Assembly (NCBI GenBank): GCA_964448285.1
Contig: CAYUWG010000026.1
Span: 1-45,047, forward strand
Direction: 5' to 3'
DNA length: 45,047 nucleotides
Origin: CAYUWG01 sp964448285
GTDB taxonomy: Bacteria; Bacteroidota; Ignavibacteria; SZUA-365
A model generated the notes under the pieces. The model had not been told where the DNA came from. It made no database searches and was given only the letters and a program-made list of their open reading frames with translations. This document shows positions 1-8,315 of this stretch, piece after piece (position 1 is the first letter of the stretch; every line of letters starts with the position of its first letter). The position numbers were made by a program, and so were the translations under genes.

Positions 1-1
1 C

Positions 2-349
2 GAAAATCACACGCTGCACTCGCTCGTCATGAGGGAGATGCATAAAACGGGGCGACAATCGCTCGTGGCACAACGGCTGCCTGAGCTTGTTGGCATCCTT
101 GAAAAACCGCTTACGCAGGCTATCGAGCAAAATCGCGTGCATCTCGTTCCGGCGTACCAAACGGTTTCACTCTTCGTCACGCTTGTCTTCACGCTTCATC
201 GATGTTCAGACTTGGGGGAGCCTTGCGATTCTCCTGACGATCAAGCGACAACGCTCCTTCAAACAATAAGTACGGATATCGACACGCAGATTGCGTTGCT
301 GGATCGTATCTTTTTCCAAGGACTGTTAACAAATCACACTCACCCTTAA
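2..349 (+). CDS. Probable TetR/AcrR-type regulator, C-terminal part (5' truncated by window edge)
   Basis: The open frame runs from the left edge to a stop at 349, so only the last 115 or so residues are visible. The fragment is helical and contains REMHKTG followed by a segment of the type LVAQRLPELVGILEKPL, which resembles the ligand-binding and dimerisation half of TetR regulators. The DNA-binding helix-turn-helix would lie outside the window. The gene sits 12 bases before a TolC-RND efflux operon on the same strand, where TetR-type local regulators are common. That position supports the call as much as the sequence does. It could instead be another all-helical protein. No DNA-binding motif can be checked here. 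Confidence 0.5.
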   Translation, partial: ENHTLHSLVMREMHKTGRQSLVAQRLPELVGILEKPLTQAIEQNRVHLVPAYQTVSLFVTLVFTLHRCSDLGEPCDSPDDQATTLLQTISTDIDTQIALLDRIFFQGLLTNHTHP

Positions 350-361
350 TTCGAAAGGTCT

Positions 362-1699
362 ATGAAAACCCCATTCACCATAGCTGCCGTTCTTTTGATT
401 CTTCCTTCGGCTTTCGTCATGAGTCAACGGAAGCAGATCTCACTGGACGATGCAGTGAAAATGGCAATCGCGAATAACCGTGAATTGCAGGTCGCAAAAC
501 TCGAAATGGAAAAAGCGGACGCGAGAGTGCGTGAAGCGATCGGGTATGCATTGCCGAGCGTGATTGCAAACGGCACATACACACGTTCGCTTGAAAAGCC
601 GGTTTTCTTTCTCCCTGATTTTGAAAACCCGGAAAGCGGTCGAGTGCTTCCCATCGAGATCGGTTCAGACAATGCGCTGCAGTTTGGATTTCAGGCTCAA
701 CAAATTCTTTTCAACGCAGCAGTCTTCACCGGTGTTGGAACGGCAAAAGTGTATCAACGTGCTTCTCGCGAGGCATTTCGCAATTCCTATAACGCAACGA
801 TAGCGCAAGTAAAGCGCGCGTTCTACGGTACACTGTTCATTCAGGACGTTACAGAACTTTCCCGTGCGAGCCTTAAGAACGCAGAGGAGAATTTGAAGAA
901 CGTCGTCGCGTTCAATAAACAAGGCATCGTTTCGGATTACGATTTGATTCGTGCCGAAGTGCAGGTGGAAAACATTCGTCCGAGCGTGCTCGAAGCGGAA
1001 AGGAACGTCGTCGCTTCACAGAACAACCTGAAAGTCCTGCTTGGCCTTTCACCGAATGAGGACGTATCGGTTGTCGGTCAACTTACCTATGAACCGGTCG
1101 AAGCTGAGCTTGTGGAAAACGCCGAAGAAATGCTTCTCGCGAAGAATGCGAGCCTAAAAGCGCTTGAGCTGCAATCGCAAGTGAATCAGGAACTCGTCAG
1201 TATCTACCGAGCGGAATTTCTCCCGACACTCTCTGCATTCGGGAGCTATCAGTGGCAGACGCAAAAGAACGACTTCCGGATTTCAACGAACGATTTCGTT
1301 CGCTCGGCGCAGATAGGATTGTCGCTCAACATCAGCCTCTTCAACGGCTTTCAAACGTCGTCGCGTATCGACCAGGCTCAGGTCGATTACATCAAGTCAC
1401 AGACGCAACTGTCCGCTGTGCGGGATGCTTTTCTGACGCAGGCGCAGAATATCCGATTGCGGTTGGAGGAAGCGCAGAAGAGAATCGAAGCGCAAAGACG
1501 CACAGTCGAGCAAGCGGAAAAGGGTTACAAAATTGCTACCACACGCTACTCGGCGGGAACAGGCACACAACTGGAAATCAACGATGCTGATCTCGCTCTC
1601 CTCAGGGCGCGAATCAATCGCGTACAAGCGGTTTATGACTACAACGTCGCGAAAACGGATCTCGAAGAACTTATCAGCGTCCTACAACCCGAATCATAA
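362..1699 (+). CDS. TolC-family outer-membrane efflux protein
   Basis: This 445-aa protein has the length and layout of TolC/OprM-type outer-membrane factors, which form the exit duct of tripartite efflux pumps. A hydrophobic signal peptide covers about residues 1-21 (ending near FVMSQ). It is followed by two related halves of long amphipathic helices rich in A, E, Q and R, with short beta segments such as LQFGFQAQQILFNA and AQIGLSLNISLFNGF that fit the barrel strands. ATG 362 follows an AAAGG ribosome site. The gene begins an efflux operon: the adaptor follows directly and then the RND pump. Its substrate cannot be read from sequence. The family call is firm. Confidence 0.92.
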   Translation: MKTPFTIAAVLLILPSAFVMSQRKQISLDDAVKMAIANNRELQVAKLEMEKADARVREAIGYALPSVIANGTYTRSLEKPVFFLPDFENPESGRVLPIEIGSDNALQFGFQAQQILFNAAVFTGVGTAKVYQRASREAFRNSYNATIAQVKRAFYGTLFIQDVTELSRASLKNAEENLKNVVAFNKQGIVSDYDLIRAEVQVENIRPSVLEAERNVVASQNNLKVLLGLSPNEDVSVVGQLTYEPVEAELVENAEEMLLAKNASLKALELQSQVNQELVSIYRAEFLPTLSAFGSYQWQTQKNDFRISTNDFVRSAQIGLSLNISLFNGFQTSSRIDQAQVDYIKSQTQLSAVRDAFLTQAQNIRLRLEEAQKRIEAQRRTVEQAEKGYKIATTRYSAGTGTQLEINDADLALLRARINRVQAVYDYNVAKTDLEELISVLQPES

Positions 1700-1737
1700 C
1701 TATGAAATTCAATCTATTCATTGGAGAAAGCGGAACC

Positions 1738-2799
1738 ATGAAAACTCTCGTGCAGATCGTTGCACTACTCATCATCCTCCCGGGATTCGCGCTCGTCGTT
1801 TCGTCTTGCGGCAAGTCGAACGCAGAATCGCAGGGGCAGAAGGAAGCAGACAATCGGAACGTCGTGTACGTCCAGACGGAGGAAATCCGTTTATCCGATT
1901 TCAGAGAAATCGTTCAAGTAACCGGTTCTATCGAGTCTTACGAAGACGTCATGGTGCCGGCTGAGGAAGGAGGGCGGGTGGTCGAGTGGAAAGTCCCGCT
2001 TGGCGCCTCCGTCTCAAAAGGGCAAGTGCTCGCAAAGCTCGATGATGCCGTGCTTCGTGCCGGCTTCGATGCAGCGAACGCGAACTATGAACTCGCCGAA
2101 GTCACATACAAAAAGCAGAGCAAGGTCTTCGAGGAGCAGGCTATTTCGGAATGGCAACTGAAGACCTATCAGTATCAACGTGACGCTGCCAAGGCACAAG
2201 CGGACCTCGCCAAAGCGCGCTTTGAAAAGACTCTCATCCGAAGCCCGATAAGCGGTGTCTTGAACAAGCGTCTTGCTGAAGAAGGCGAAATGATCGGACC
2301 TGGTATGCCGGTCGCGCACGTCGTCAATACAAGCAGACTTCGTATCGCCGCAGGAATTCCGGAACGCTACGCGGGACGATTCAAGATCGGGGATCCGGTT
2401 CGGTTTATCATCGATGCATTTCCGGGTGAAGTGTTCGAAGCGAAGATCAGCTTCGTTGGCGCGGCTGTGAATCGCGACAACCGCTCACTCCCCATCGAGG
2501 CATACATCACCTCTTCAGGTGGAAAACTGAAACCGGAAATGATCGCAAACATGAAGATCACTCTTGCAAACCGCCCGAATGCCATCGTCATCGCGGAAGA
2601 CTACCTTCAGCAAGTGGATAAAGAAAAGTTTGTTGTCTTCATTGCCGAGGGCGGTGTGGCTCGGGAAAGAACAGTCACGGTCGAGGCGTCACAGAACGGC
2701 GAGGTTATGGTTTCGGAAGGATTGAAGGCCGGCGAAAAACTTATCACCCGTGGGCATCAGAACGTCGCCGATGGCCAGGCAATTGCGATTCAGAAATAA
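1738..2799 (+). CDS. RND efflux periplasmic adaptor (MFP/HlyD family), lipoprotein
   Basis: The protein links the inner-membrane RND pump to the TolC-like duct. I chose ATG 1738 rather than the in-frame ATG 1702 because GGAGA lies shortly upstream and the shorter product starts with a good lipoprotein signal (MKTLVQIV to a lipobox ending VSSC). It would therefore be anchored by a lipidated Cys. After the signal come a lipoyl/barrel-sandwich half (VMVPAEEGGRVVEWKVPLGA), a helical hairpin (residues about 90-140), the second lipoyl half (TLIRSPISGVLNKR), and beta-barrel and membrane-proximal domains. The length, about 353 aa, is normal. It is flanked by TolC upstream and the RND pump 30 bases downstream. 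Confidence 0.93.
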   Translation: MKTLVQIVALLIILPGFALVVSSCGKSNAESQGQKEADNRNVVYVQTEEIRLSDFREIVQVTGSIESYEDVMVPAEEGGRVVEWKVPLGASVSKGQVLAKLDDAVLRAGFDAANANYELAEVTYKKQSKVFEEQAISEWQLKTYQYQRDAAKAQADLAKARFEKTLIRSPISGVLNKRLAEEGEMIGPGMPVAHVVNTSRLRIAAGIPERYAGRFKIGDPVRFIIDAFPGEVFEAKISFVGAAVNRDNRSLPIEAYITSSGGKLKPEMIANMKITLANRPNAIVIAEDYLQQVDKEKFVVFIAEGGVARERTVTVEASQNGEVMVSEGLKAGEKLITRGHQNVADGQAIAIQK

Positions 2800-2829
2800 C
2801 CGAACAATCGCGTAAGAAGGAATTCATCA

Positions 2830-5800
2830 ATGAGAATCTGGAACACAGCCGTTGACAACAAAGTCGCGGTATATATTCTGATACTGATCATCGTGATCAT
2901 CGGAGCGGATGCGTACATGAGCATGCCGCGTGAAGCCGCGCCCGATATCACCATTCCGCTCGTCATCGTTTCGGTGCCCTATCCGGGCGTAAGCCCAACC
3001 GACATTGAAGGATTGATCTCGCAACCACTCGAGCGCGAACTGAAAACCATCAAGGACGTCAAGATGATTTCCTCCTCTTCGAAAGAAGGGTTTGCGACCG
3101 TGCAAGTGGAGTTCAACACCGACGTCGAAATCGATGATGCGCTGCGTCGCGTTCGCGATAAAGTGAACTCGACAAAACCGAAGCTCCCCGCGGACATTCT
3201 CGAACCCATCGTTTCGGAAATCAACTTCAGCGAATTTCCGATCATGTATGTCGCAATCGGTGGCAATGTTGGCCTCGCCCGTCTCAAAGCGATTGCCGAC
3301 GATCTGAAGGACGAAATCGAAACCGTTCCCGGCGTTCTCAGCTCCGACATCACGGGGAATCTCGAACCCGAGATTCAAGTGAACGTCGATGTGAACCGAA
3401 TGAACGGCTATGAAATCAGTTTTGACGACATCACTAATGCGATACGAAACGAGAACCTCACGATGCCGGGAGGCGCGATCAACAACGGCACTACCGAGTA
3501 CAGCGTGCGTATCCCGGGTGAGTACAAAGATCCACGGCTTATCAGCGATATCGTCGTGAAGATGCGCAACGGTGCACCGATTTACATGAGGGACGTTGCC
3601 AACGTAGAGTATTCGTTCGAAGACCGCATTTCCTACAGCAGACTCGACGGTGCACCCGTGGTAACGCTCACGGTAAAGAAGAGAGCGGGAGAAAATCTGA
3701 TTCAAATCGCGGATCGCGTCAAGGAGATCGTCGATCAGGCCGGAACCAAAGTTCCCAGCGGAGTGTCGCTCGTCATCACGGGTGATCAGTCCATTCAAAT
3801 CAAGCGCTCAGTATTCGAGCTGGAGAACAGCATTCTCACGGGCATGTTTCTCGTAGTGATCGTGCTGTTCATGTTCTTTGGAGTCAAGAATGCGGCGTTG
3901 ATCAGCACGGCCATTCCGCTTTCGATGCTCATCGGCTTCATCATTCTTTCTGCAATGGGCATCACGCTGAACTTCGTCGTTCTCTTCGCGCTCGTTCTCG
4001 TGCTCGGCATTCTTGTAGATGATGCGATCGTTGTCATCGAGAACATCTACCGGCATCAGCAGGAATTCGGTTCGGATCTGATTACGGCGGCGAAGGAAGC
4101 GACGCGCGAAGTAGCCGTTCCCGTTGCCACGGCAACCTTCACTACCGTTGCGGCTTTTCTCCCCATGCTCTTCTGGCCGGGCGTCGTCGGTGATTTCATG
4201 TCCTATCTTCCGATCACGCTCATCAGCACACTCGCCGGTTCCTTGATCGTCGCCTATGTCATCAGTCCGGTGCAAGGTTCGAACTTCATCAACTATCGAA
4301 AGGAGATTGAGAAAACACGGCAGATCATGCAGAATAAAAACTCCTGGCGCCGGTACAATCCTTTCACGAGGATATATCACTGGGTCGATGAAGTCCTCTT
4401 TCCCGCAGCACAAAGGAAATATGTCAGAACGCTGCGATGGACCCTTCAGCACAAAGGACTCACGATGGCCGGCACGTTCGGTATTCTGGTTTTCGTCTTC
4501 GTCTTGTTCAGTATGTTCAACGCCGGAGTCGAATTCTTTCCGAACGTCGAGCCTCAGCTTGTCAACGTCGATGTCACCATGCCTTCGGGAACTCCCTTGG
4601 AGATGACGAACGAAGCGATGAAGCTTGTTGAGGAACGAGTGAAAAACGTGCCGGGTCGCAAAGACATCGAATACAAGGTTGCGAATGTCGGTATCAGTGC
4701 GGATCCCTTTGATGTCGGCGGTCAGGGAACGGCGAACAAAGCGCGCTATTCCCTGAACTTCTATGAGAAAGCCAAGCGCGAGCAGAGCAGTTTTCAAACA
4801 CTCGATGAAGTGCGGGAAGTGATCGGTGGCGTTGCAGGCGCCGACATCATCGTTGAGGAACAACAAATGGGGCCGCCAGTCGGCGCACCCGTCAGCATCG
4901 AGATATCCGGTGAAGACTTCACGACGCTTCGCTCGCTTTCTGAGCAGATTCAAAATGCGATACGAAACGTTGACGGACTTGTCGATCTGAAGGATGACTA
5001 CAACGAAGGTCGCCCTGAAGTACAAATCATCGTGGACCGAGAAAAGGCGGCGCTGCTTGAGATGAGCACGGGGCAAATCGCATCGGTCGTGCGAACGGCA
5101 ATCAACGGAACCGAAGCTTCGAAGTATCGCGTCGGTGAGGATGAGTACAAAATCACCGTACGCCTGCAAGAGAATCAACGGGAATCGCTCAACGCAATCG
5201 AAAACCTGAACGTCACGTTCATGAACAAGAAGGGCAAACTCCTTTCCGTCCCGTTGGTATCCGTTGCGACGATCGTGAAATCGAGCGGGCTTACTGCGAT
5301 TAAACGCAAAGACCTGAATCGCGTTATCACCGTGACGGGAAATAACCAAGGCCGTCTTTCGAACGACGTGCTCAATGACGTCAAGACGAAACTTGCCTCG
5401 TTCGCGCTTCCAGCCGGTTATGAAATCACATTCTCCGGCGAGAACGAAGAACAAGCCAAAGCTGCGAGCTTCCTTTTCAAGGCGCTTATGATCACGCTGC
5501 TGTTGGTGTTCATGATTCTCGTTGCTGAGTTCAACAGCGTGAAGGTTCCATTCGTCATCATGGCCTCGGTTCTTCTCTCACTCATCGGTGTCTTGATGGG
5601 ATTGATCGTGACGCAGACGCCATTCGGTGTGTTGATGACCGGCGTCGGCGTCGTGTCCCTCGCGGGCATCGTCGTGAAGAACGCCATCGTGCTTCTCGAC
5701 TTCACGAAACACCTTCGTGGAAGCGGGCTTTCACTCGACGAATCCCTTTTAGAAGCGGGGAGAACTCGCTTGCGTCCCGTCGTGCTGACCGCCGTCACGA

Positions 5801-6066
5801 CTATTCTCGGCGTCCTTCCCCTTGCCGTTGGAGTCGATTGGGATTGGCGTAACTTCCATCTTGTCATCGGTGCGGAAAGCTCCGACTTCTGGAGACCATT
5901 GGGCATTTCAATCATCTCCGGTTTGCTCGTGTCCACGTTTCTCACGCTGGTCGTCGTTCCGACACTCTACTCATGGTTGGACGAGAGGATGAAGGGACTC
6001 GCCCTCTCTATCCGACGACTGTTCGGAAGAAGTCCGGAACCGGTAGCGTCACCGCAAAGCACCTGA
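2830..6066 (+). CDS. RND multidrug efflux permease, HAE1 (AcrB/MexB) type
   Basis: This 1078-aa inner-membrane proton antiporter captures substrates from the periplasm and passes them to the TolC channel. It shows the classical duplicated RND layout: TM1 near the N-terminus, a large periplasmic loop with porter domain, a TM2-TM6 bundle, then a second copy. The proton-relay aspartates are the DD pair at residues about 397-398 (LGILVDDAIVVIENI), and the matching TM10 lysine is at about 950 (AGIVVKNAIVLLDF). All are intact, so the pump should be functional. AAGGA precedes ATG 2830. It is the last gene of the operon and a hairpin terminator follows its stop. Confidence 0.96.
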   Translation: MRIWNTAVDNKVAVYILILIIVIIGADAYMSMPREAAPDITIPLVIVSVPYPGVSPTDIEGLISQPLERELKTIKDVKMISSSSKEGFATVQVEFNTDVEIDDALRRVRDKVNSTKPKLPADILEPIVSEINFSEFPIMYVAIGGNVGLARLKAIADDLKDEIETVPGVLSSDITGNLEPEIQVNVDVNRMNGYEISFDDITNAIRNENLTMPGGAINNGTTEYSVRIPGEYKDPRLISDIVVKMRNGAPIYMRDVANVEYSFEDRISYSRLDGAPVVTLTVKKRAGENLIQIADRVKEIVDQAGTKVPSGVSLVITGDQSIQIKRSVFELENSILTGMFLVVIVLFMFFGVKNAALISTAIPLSMLIGFIILSAMGITLNFVVLFALVLVLGILVDDAIVVIENIYRHQQEFGSDLITAAKEATREVAVPVATATFTTVAAFLPMLFWPGVVGDFMSYLPITLISTLAGSLIVAYVISPVQGSNFINYRKEIEKTRQIMQNKNSWRRYNPFTRIYHWVDEVLFPAAQRKYVRTLRWTLQHKGLTMAGTFGILVFVFVLFSMFNAGVEFFPNVEPQLVNVDVTMPSGTPLEMTNEAMKLVEERVKNVPGRKDIEYKVANVGISADPFDVGGQGTANKARYSLNFYEKAKREQSSFQTLDEVREVIGGVAGADIIVEEQQMGPPVGAPVSIEISGEDFTTLRSLSEQIQNAIRNVDGLVDLKDDYNEGRPEVQIIVDREKAALLEMSTGQIASVVRTAINGTEASKYRVGEDEYKITVRLQENQRESLNAIENLNVTFMNKKGKLLSVPLVSVATIVKSSGLTAIKRKDLNRVITVTGNNQGRLSNDVLNDVKTKLASFALPAGYEITFSGENEEQAKAASFLFKALMITLLLVFMILVAEFNSVKVPFVIMASVLLSLIGVLMGLIVTQTPFGVLMTGVGVVSLAGIVVKNAIVLLDFTKHLRGSGLSLDESLLEAGRTRLRPVVLTAVTTILGVLPLAVGVDWDWRNFHLVIGAESSDFWRPLGISIISGLLVSTFLTLVVVPTLYSWLDERMKGLALSIRRLFGRSPEPVASPQST

Positions 6067-6089
6067 AAACAGCGGCATCGTAGGAAAAG

Positions 6090-6118
6090 AGGCTGACTCA
6101 AGAGGTCAGCCTTTTTTT
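6090..6118 (+). terminator. Rho-independent terminator of the efflux operon
   Basis: A perfect 8-bp stem AGGCTGAC / GTCAGCCT (6090-6097 and 6105-6112) with a 7-nt loop is followed by a run of T residues to 6118. It lies 24 bases after the RND stop codon and separates the efflux operon from the minus-strand island that converges on it. Confidence 0.9.
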
Positions 6119-6176
6119 ACAGCGATGAACGTCCGGTGGGAAATCTTGCGACGATATTCATTTCCCAGATTTATGA

Positions 6177-7136
6177 TCAGGCCCAGATACTCTTCGGTGA
6201 CGCTTTTGCAAGGATTGTATCCGTGACGGGAGGTTTTTCGATCTGGGCTTCTTGAATTGTGAGGCGGTTTCCAAGAATACAGTCACATGCGCGCTGAGCA
6301 TGTGAAGCAGCTTGAAGGAGTAACGTTCTATCATCCAATAAGGCAACCAACCAGGATTGGAGGTACGCTGCAGTGTTCTTCCTCGTTTGGCTGAAGAAGC
6401 CAAGTTGAGCGCAGAGAAAAGCAGCGCCTAACTCGGCGATGAGTTCTTCCTTTGCGTAAGAAGTATCGCCGAAGTGAATCGTTTCGTGGAAGCTCGATCG
6501 GCTCAGACGTTTCGTATGACCCGTCGAATGAACAAGCTCGTGAAAGAGGGTACTGTAATACTCTTCCTGTGATGCGAACTGATCGATCTTCGGTAAGTGG
6601 ACATCATCATAGTAGGGACGATAGTATGCTCGCTCCGGATCGTATTTGATCGTTGGGCGATCCTTATAGCCGAACACGATTTCTTCTGCGCGTTCGTCGC
6701 GGTTGAACAGCGGAGTTGTTGCTTGTTCTTTGGTATATCGAAGACCTGATGTTTGTTCAAGATTGTACACGCGATATTCCCGCATCATCAACCACCAATC
6801 GATTCGCTCTTCGCCGGTCTCATCTCTCGACGAAATGCTCTCCCATTTGGCCATGATGATGAAGGCAGGATTGTCAATCTCATTCTTGCGAATGTTGCCT
6901 CCGCGCCGGATCGCCTGGCGTTCCGTTATCCAGTAGTGCGAAGAGTATTCTCTTTTGCGTGCGACGGAATTGAGAGCCAAAACATTGATACCATGATAAG
7001 GTTGCTTCGTATGGAAGTTCGTAGGGATTTTCGCAAACCATGGCATCTTCCAAGGGATTTGACCGGACTCAAGATCAGATACGACCATCCCAAGAAGTTC
7101 TTCGTACGCGGGTTTGAGTTTGAGCGGCTTGCGCAT
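6177..7136 (-). CDS. ArdC-like antirestriction protein: ssDNA-binding domain plus zincin metallopeptidase
   Basis: This protein of about 319 aa matches the ArdC architecture. An N-terminal ArdC/ssDNA-binding domain contains IPWKMPWF, GINVLALNS and YWITERQAI, followed by VYNLEQTSG. A zincin-like protease domain has HELVH at about residues 199-203 in the context LFHELVHSTGH. The likely third ligand lies in YAKEELIAELGAAFL, and the usual AAYLQSWL...QAASHAQRA tail closes it. I chose ATG 7136; a GTG in frame at 7175 adds 13 residues without similarity. ArdC proteins of conjugative plasmids counter restriction on entry and bind single-stranded DNA. Here the gene lies last in a restriction-like block, 246 bases after the DUF3800 gene, so it may have its own promoter. 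Chromosomal homologues may have other roles. Confidence 0.88.
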   Translation of the reverse strand: MRKPLKLKPAYEELLGMVVSDLESGQIPWKMPWFAKIPTNFHTKQPYHGINVLALNSVARKREYSSHYWITERQAIRRGGNIRKNEIDNPAFIIMAKWESISSRDETGEERIDWWLMMREYRVYNLEQTSGLRYTKEQATTPLFNRDERAEEIVFGYKDRPTIKYDPERAYYRPYYDDVHLPKIDQFASQEEYYSTLFHELVHSTGHTKRLSRSSFHETIHFGDTSYAKEELIAELGAAFLCAQLGFFSQTRKNTAAYLQSWLVALLDDRTLLLQAASHAQRACDCILGNRLTIQEAQIEKPPVTDTILAKASPKSIWA

Positions 7137-7382
7137 GAAGCTTTCAACACCACTCGAACGCACACTGATCAACACATCTCGATGCCGCTTCGATTGGGTT
7201 GGACGTAGTACAATGCTTTTTGCTTGTGGATTCAGAAGGGCTTAACAACGTCATACCGGTCAAAAAATGCCTTGTTGTCATGAAGAAGTTCGAGTATATT
7301 CGTATCAGAATTTCGTCCAGTGCCTCTGAGTAGGCTCGATACCTTGCGAAAGCTTGGGCTGAACTTCAAAAATCAAAATTCT

Positions 7383-8150
7383 TTAAATCAGGAACTGCGT
7401 AGCGGGTCCTGATTTTGTTTTTGGGAGTACCACTAATCCGTATCCACGGATTTTCCCTGACGGACTTGTCCGAAATTTCCTCTTCACCACTTCAAAATCA
7501 GGTTTTGGTGATTTCCCCAGCACGGCACGCCCAATCGGACTCGCGACGAGGTCTGCGATCTGCAAACCGGGGATATTCTCACTTTTTCTTCTGGTGGTAA
7601 GAGAAGTTATCCGTCGCTTGATCTCGCCGGCTTGTATAAACCTTGTGCCTTGAATTTTGAGATTCAAGAAGGCGAGGTCAAGCTCGTTGTCCAGAATGCT
7701 ATTCCGACATTCAGCGACAATCATTCCTTGCTCTGCTGAACGTTGAAGATCGAGGATGAATCGTTCAACGATACATTCCAGAGATAAGAGATATGGATCG
7801 AGCGCTGATAATCCGTATTGCCGTCGATGTTCCTCCTTCCGTATTGCGACCGCTACCACCTGGAATTTCAGTTCTTCCATCATCTGATTCATCTCCATGT
7901 AGAAACGTGATCTGAATGTTGCATCTTTCAGTTGTTCAAAACCGTTTTGATTCCGGCTAATATCCGCAGTATGGAAAACGATATCAGTACTTCCGAAGAG
8001 ACGCACTTTTGTCCGGTTCATGATCGCGTATGCTTCCTTTTCATGATAATCATGATCCATGATAACTCCGGCAAGCACAAACATCGGATATTGCACATCG
8101 ATTTTTACGAGACTGTGATCACCCGATTCATCCAAGAAAAGAATTTTCAT
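7383..8150 (-). CDS. DUF3800 domain protein
   Basis: This 255-aa protein begins with MKILFLDESGDHS, the DESGD signature of DUF3800. It has the usual FVLAGVIM strand, and near residue 200 the GLQIADLVASPIGR segment that carries the C-terminal Asp. The family is thought to have an RNase H-like fold and is often found in defence or mobile loci, but its biochemical activity is not settled. It starts 30 bases after a 44-aa ORF that is coupled to the large methyltransferase gene, so it is probably part of the same transcript. All landmark acidic residues are present and there is no sign of decay. Confidence 0.85.
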   Translation of the reverse strand: MKILFLDESGDHSLVKIDVQYPMFVLAGVIMDHDYHEKEAYAIMNRTKVRLFGSTDIVFHTADISRNQNGFEQLKDATFRSRFYMEMNQMMEELKFQVVAVAIRKEEHRRQYGLSALDPYLLSLECIVERFILDLQRSAEQGMIVAECRNSILDNELDLAFLNLKIQGTRFIQAGEIKRRITSLTTRRKSENIPGLQIADLVASPIGRAVLGKSPKPDFEVVKRKFRTSPSGKIRGYGLVVLPKTKSGPATQFLI

Positions 8151-8180
8151 CTTGTCACTTTGCGTAATGTTCGTTTCCCT

Positions 8181-8315
8181 TTACCCACTCCTCGCCTTCT
8201 CCAACCGGTTCTTCACAAACGCACTCACCGACCAGTACACCTCGTTGCGTTCTGCTTGCGTGAGACAGAGCGAGCCGAAGATGATCCACAGAACCTTATA
8301 TGAAGTCCTTCTCAT
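8181..8315 (-). CDS. Possible 44-aa protein translationally coupled to the methyltransferase gene
   Basis: The ATG at 8315 overlaps the methyltransferase stop as ATGA. The frame runs for 44 codons (starting MRRTSYKVLWIIFGSLCL, then a polar helix with AFVKNRLEKARSG). It ends 30 bases before the DUF3800 start, so it would fill the only sizeable gap in the block. A G-run (GGGGG) lies 2 bases before ATG, a poor spacing. I do not recognise it. It may be a genuine small accessory protein, or the remnant of a longer C-terminus of the methyltransferase displaced by a frameshift. The stop/start overlap is the main support. Confidence 0.4.
   Translation of the reverse strand: MRRTSYKVLWIIFGSLCLTQAERNEVYWSVSAFVKNRLEKARSG

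Noticed and set aside
3808..5454. Long antisense frame (548 codons) inside the RND pump gene
   Set aside because: It is a shadow of the conserved plus-strand RND gene, rich in His, Asp and Arg, without a recognisable domain or ribosome site.
7279..7382. Short frame starting MKKFEYIRI, reminiscent of the start of DUF4177 proteins
   Set aside because: It stops after 17 codons and the downstream frames do not restore a convincing domain; it is listed only as unexplained intergenic sequence between the DUF3800 and ArdC genes.
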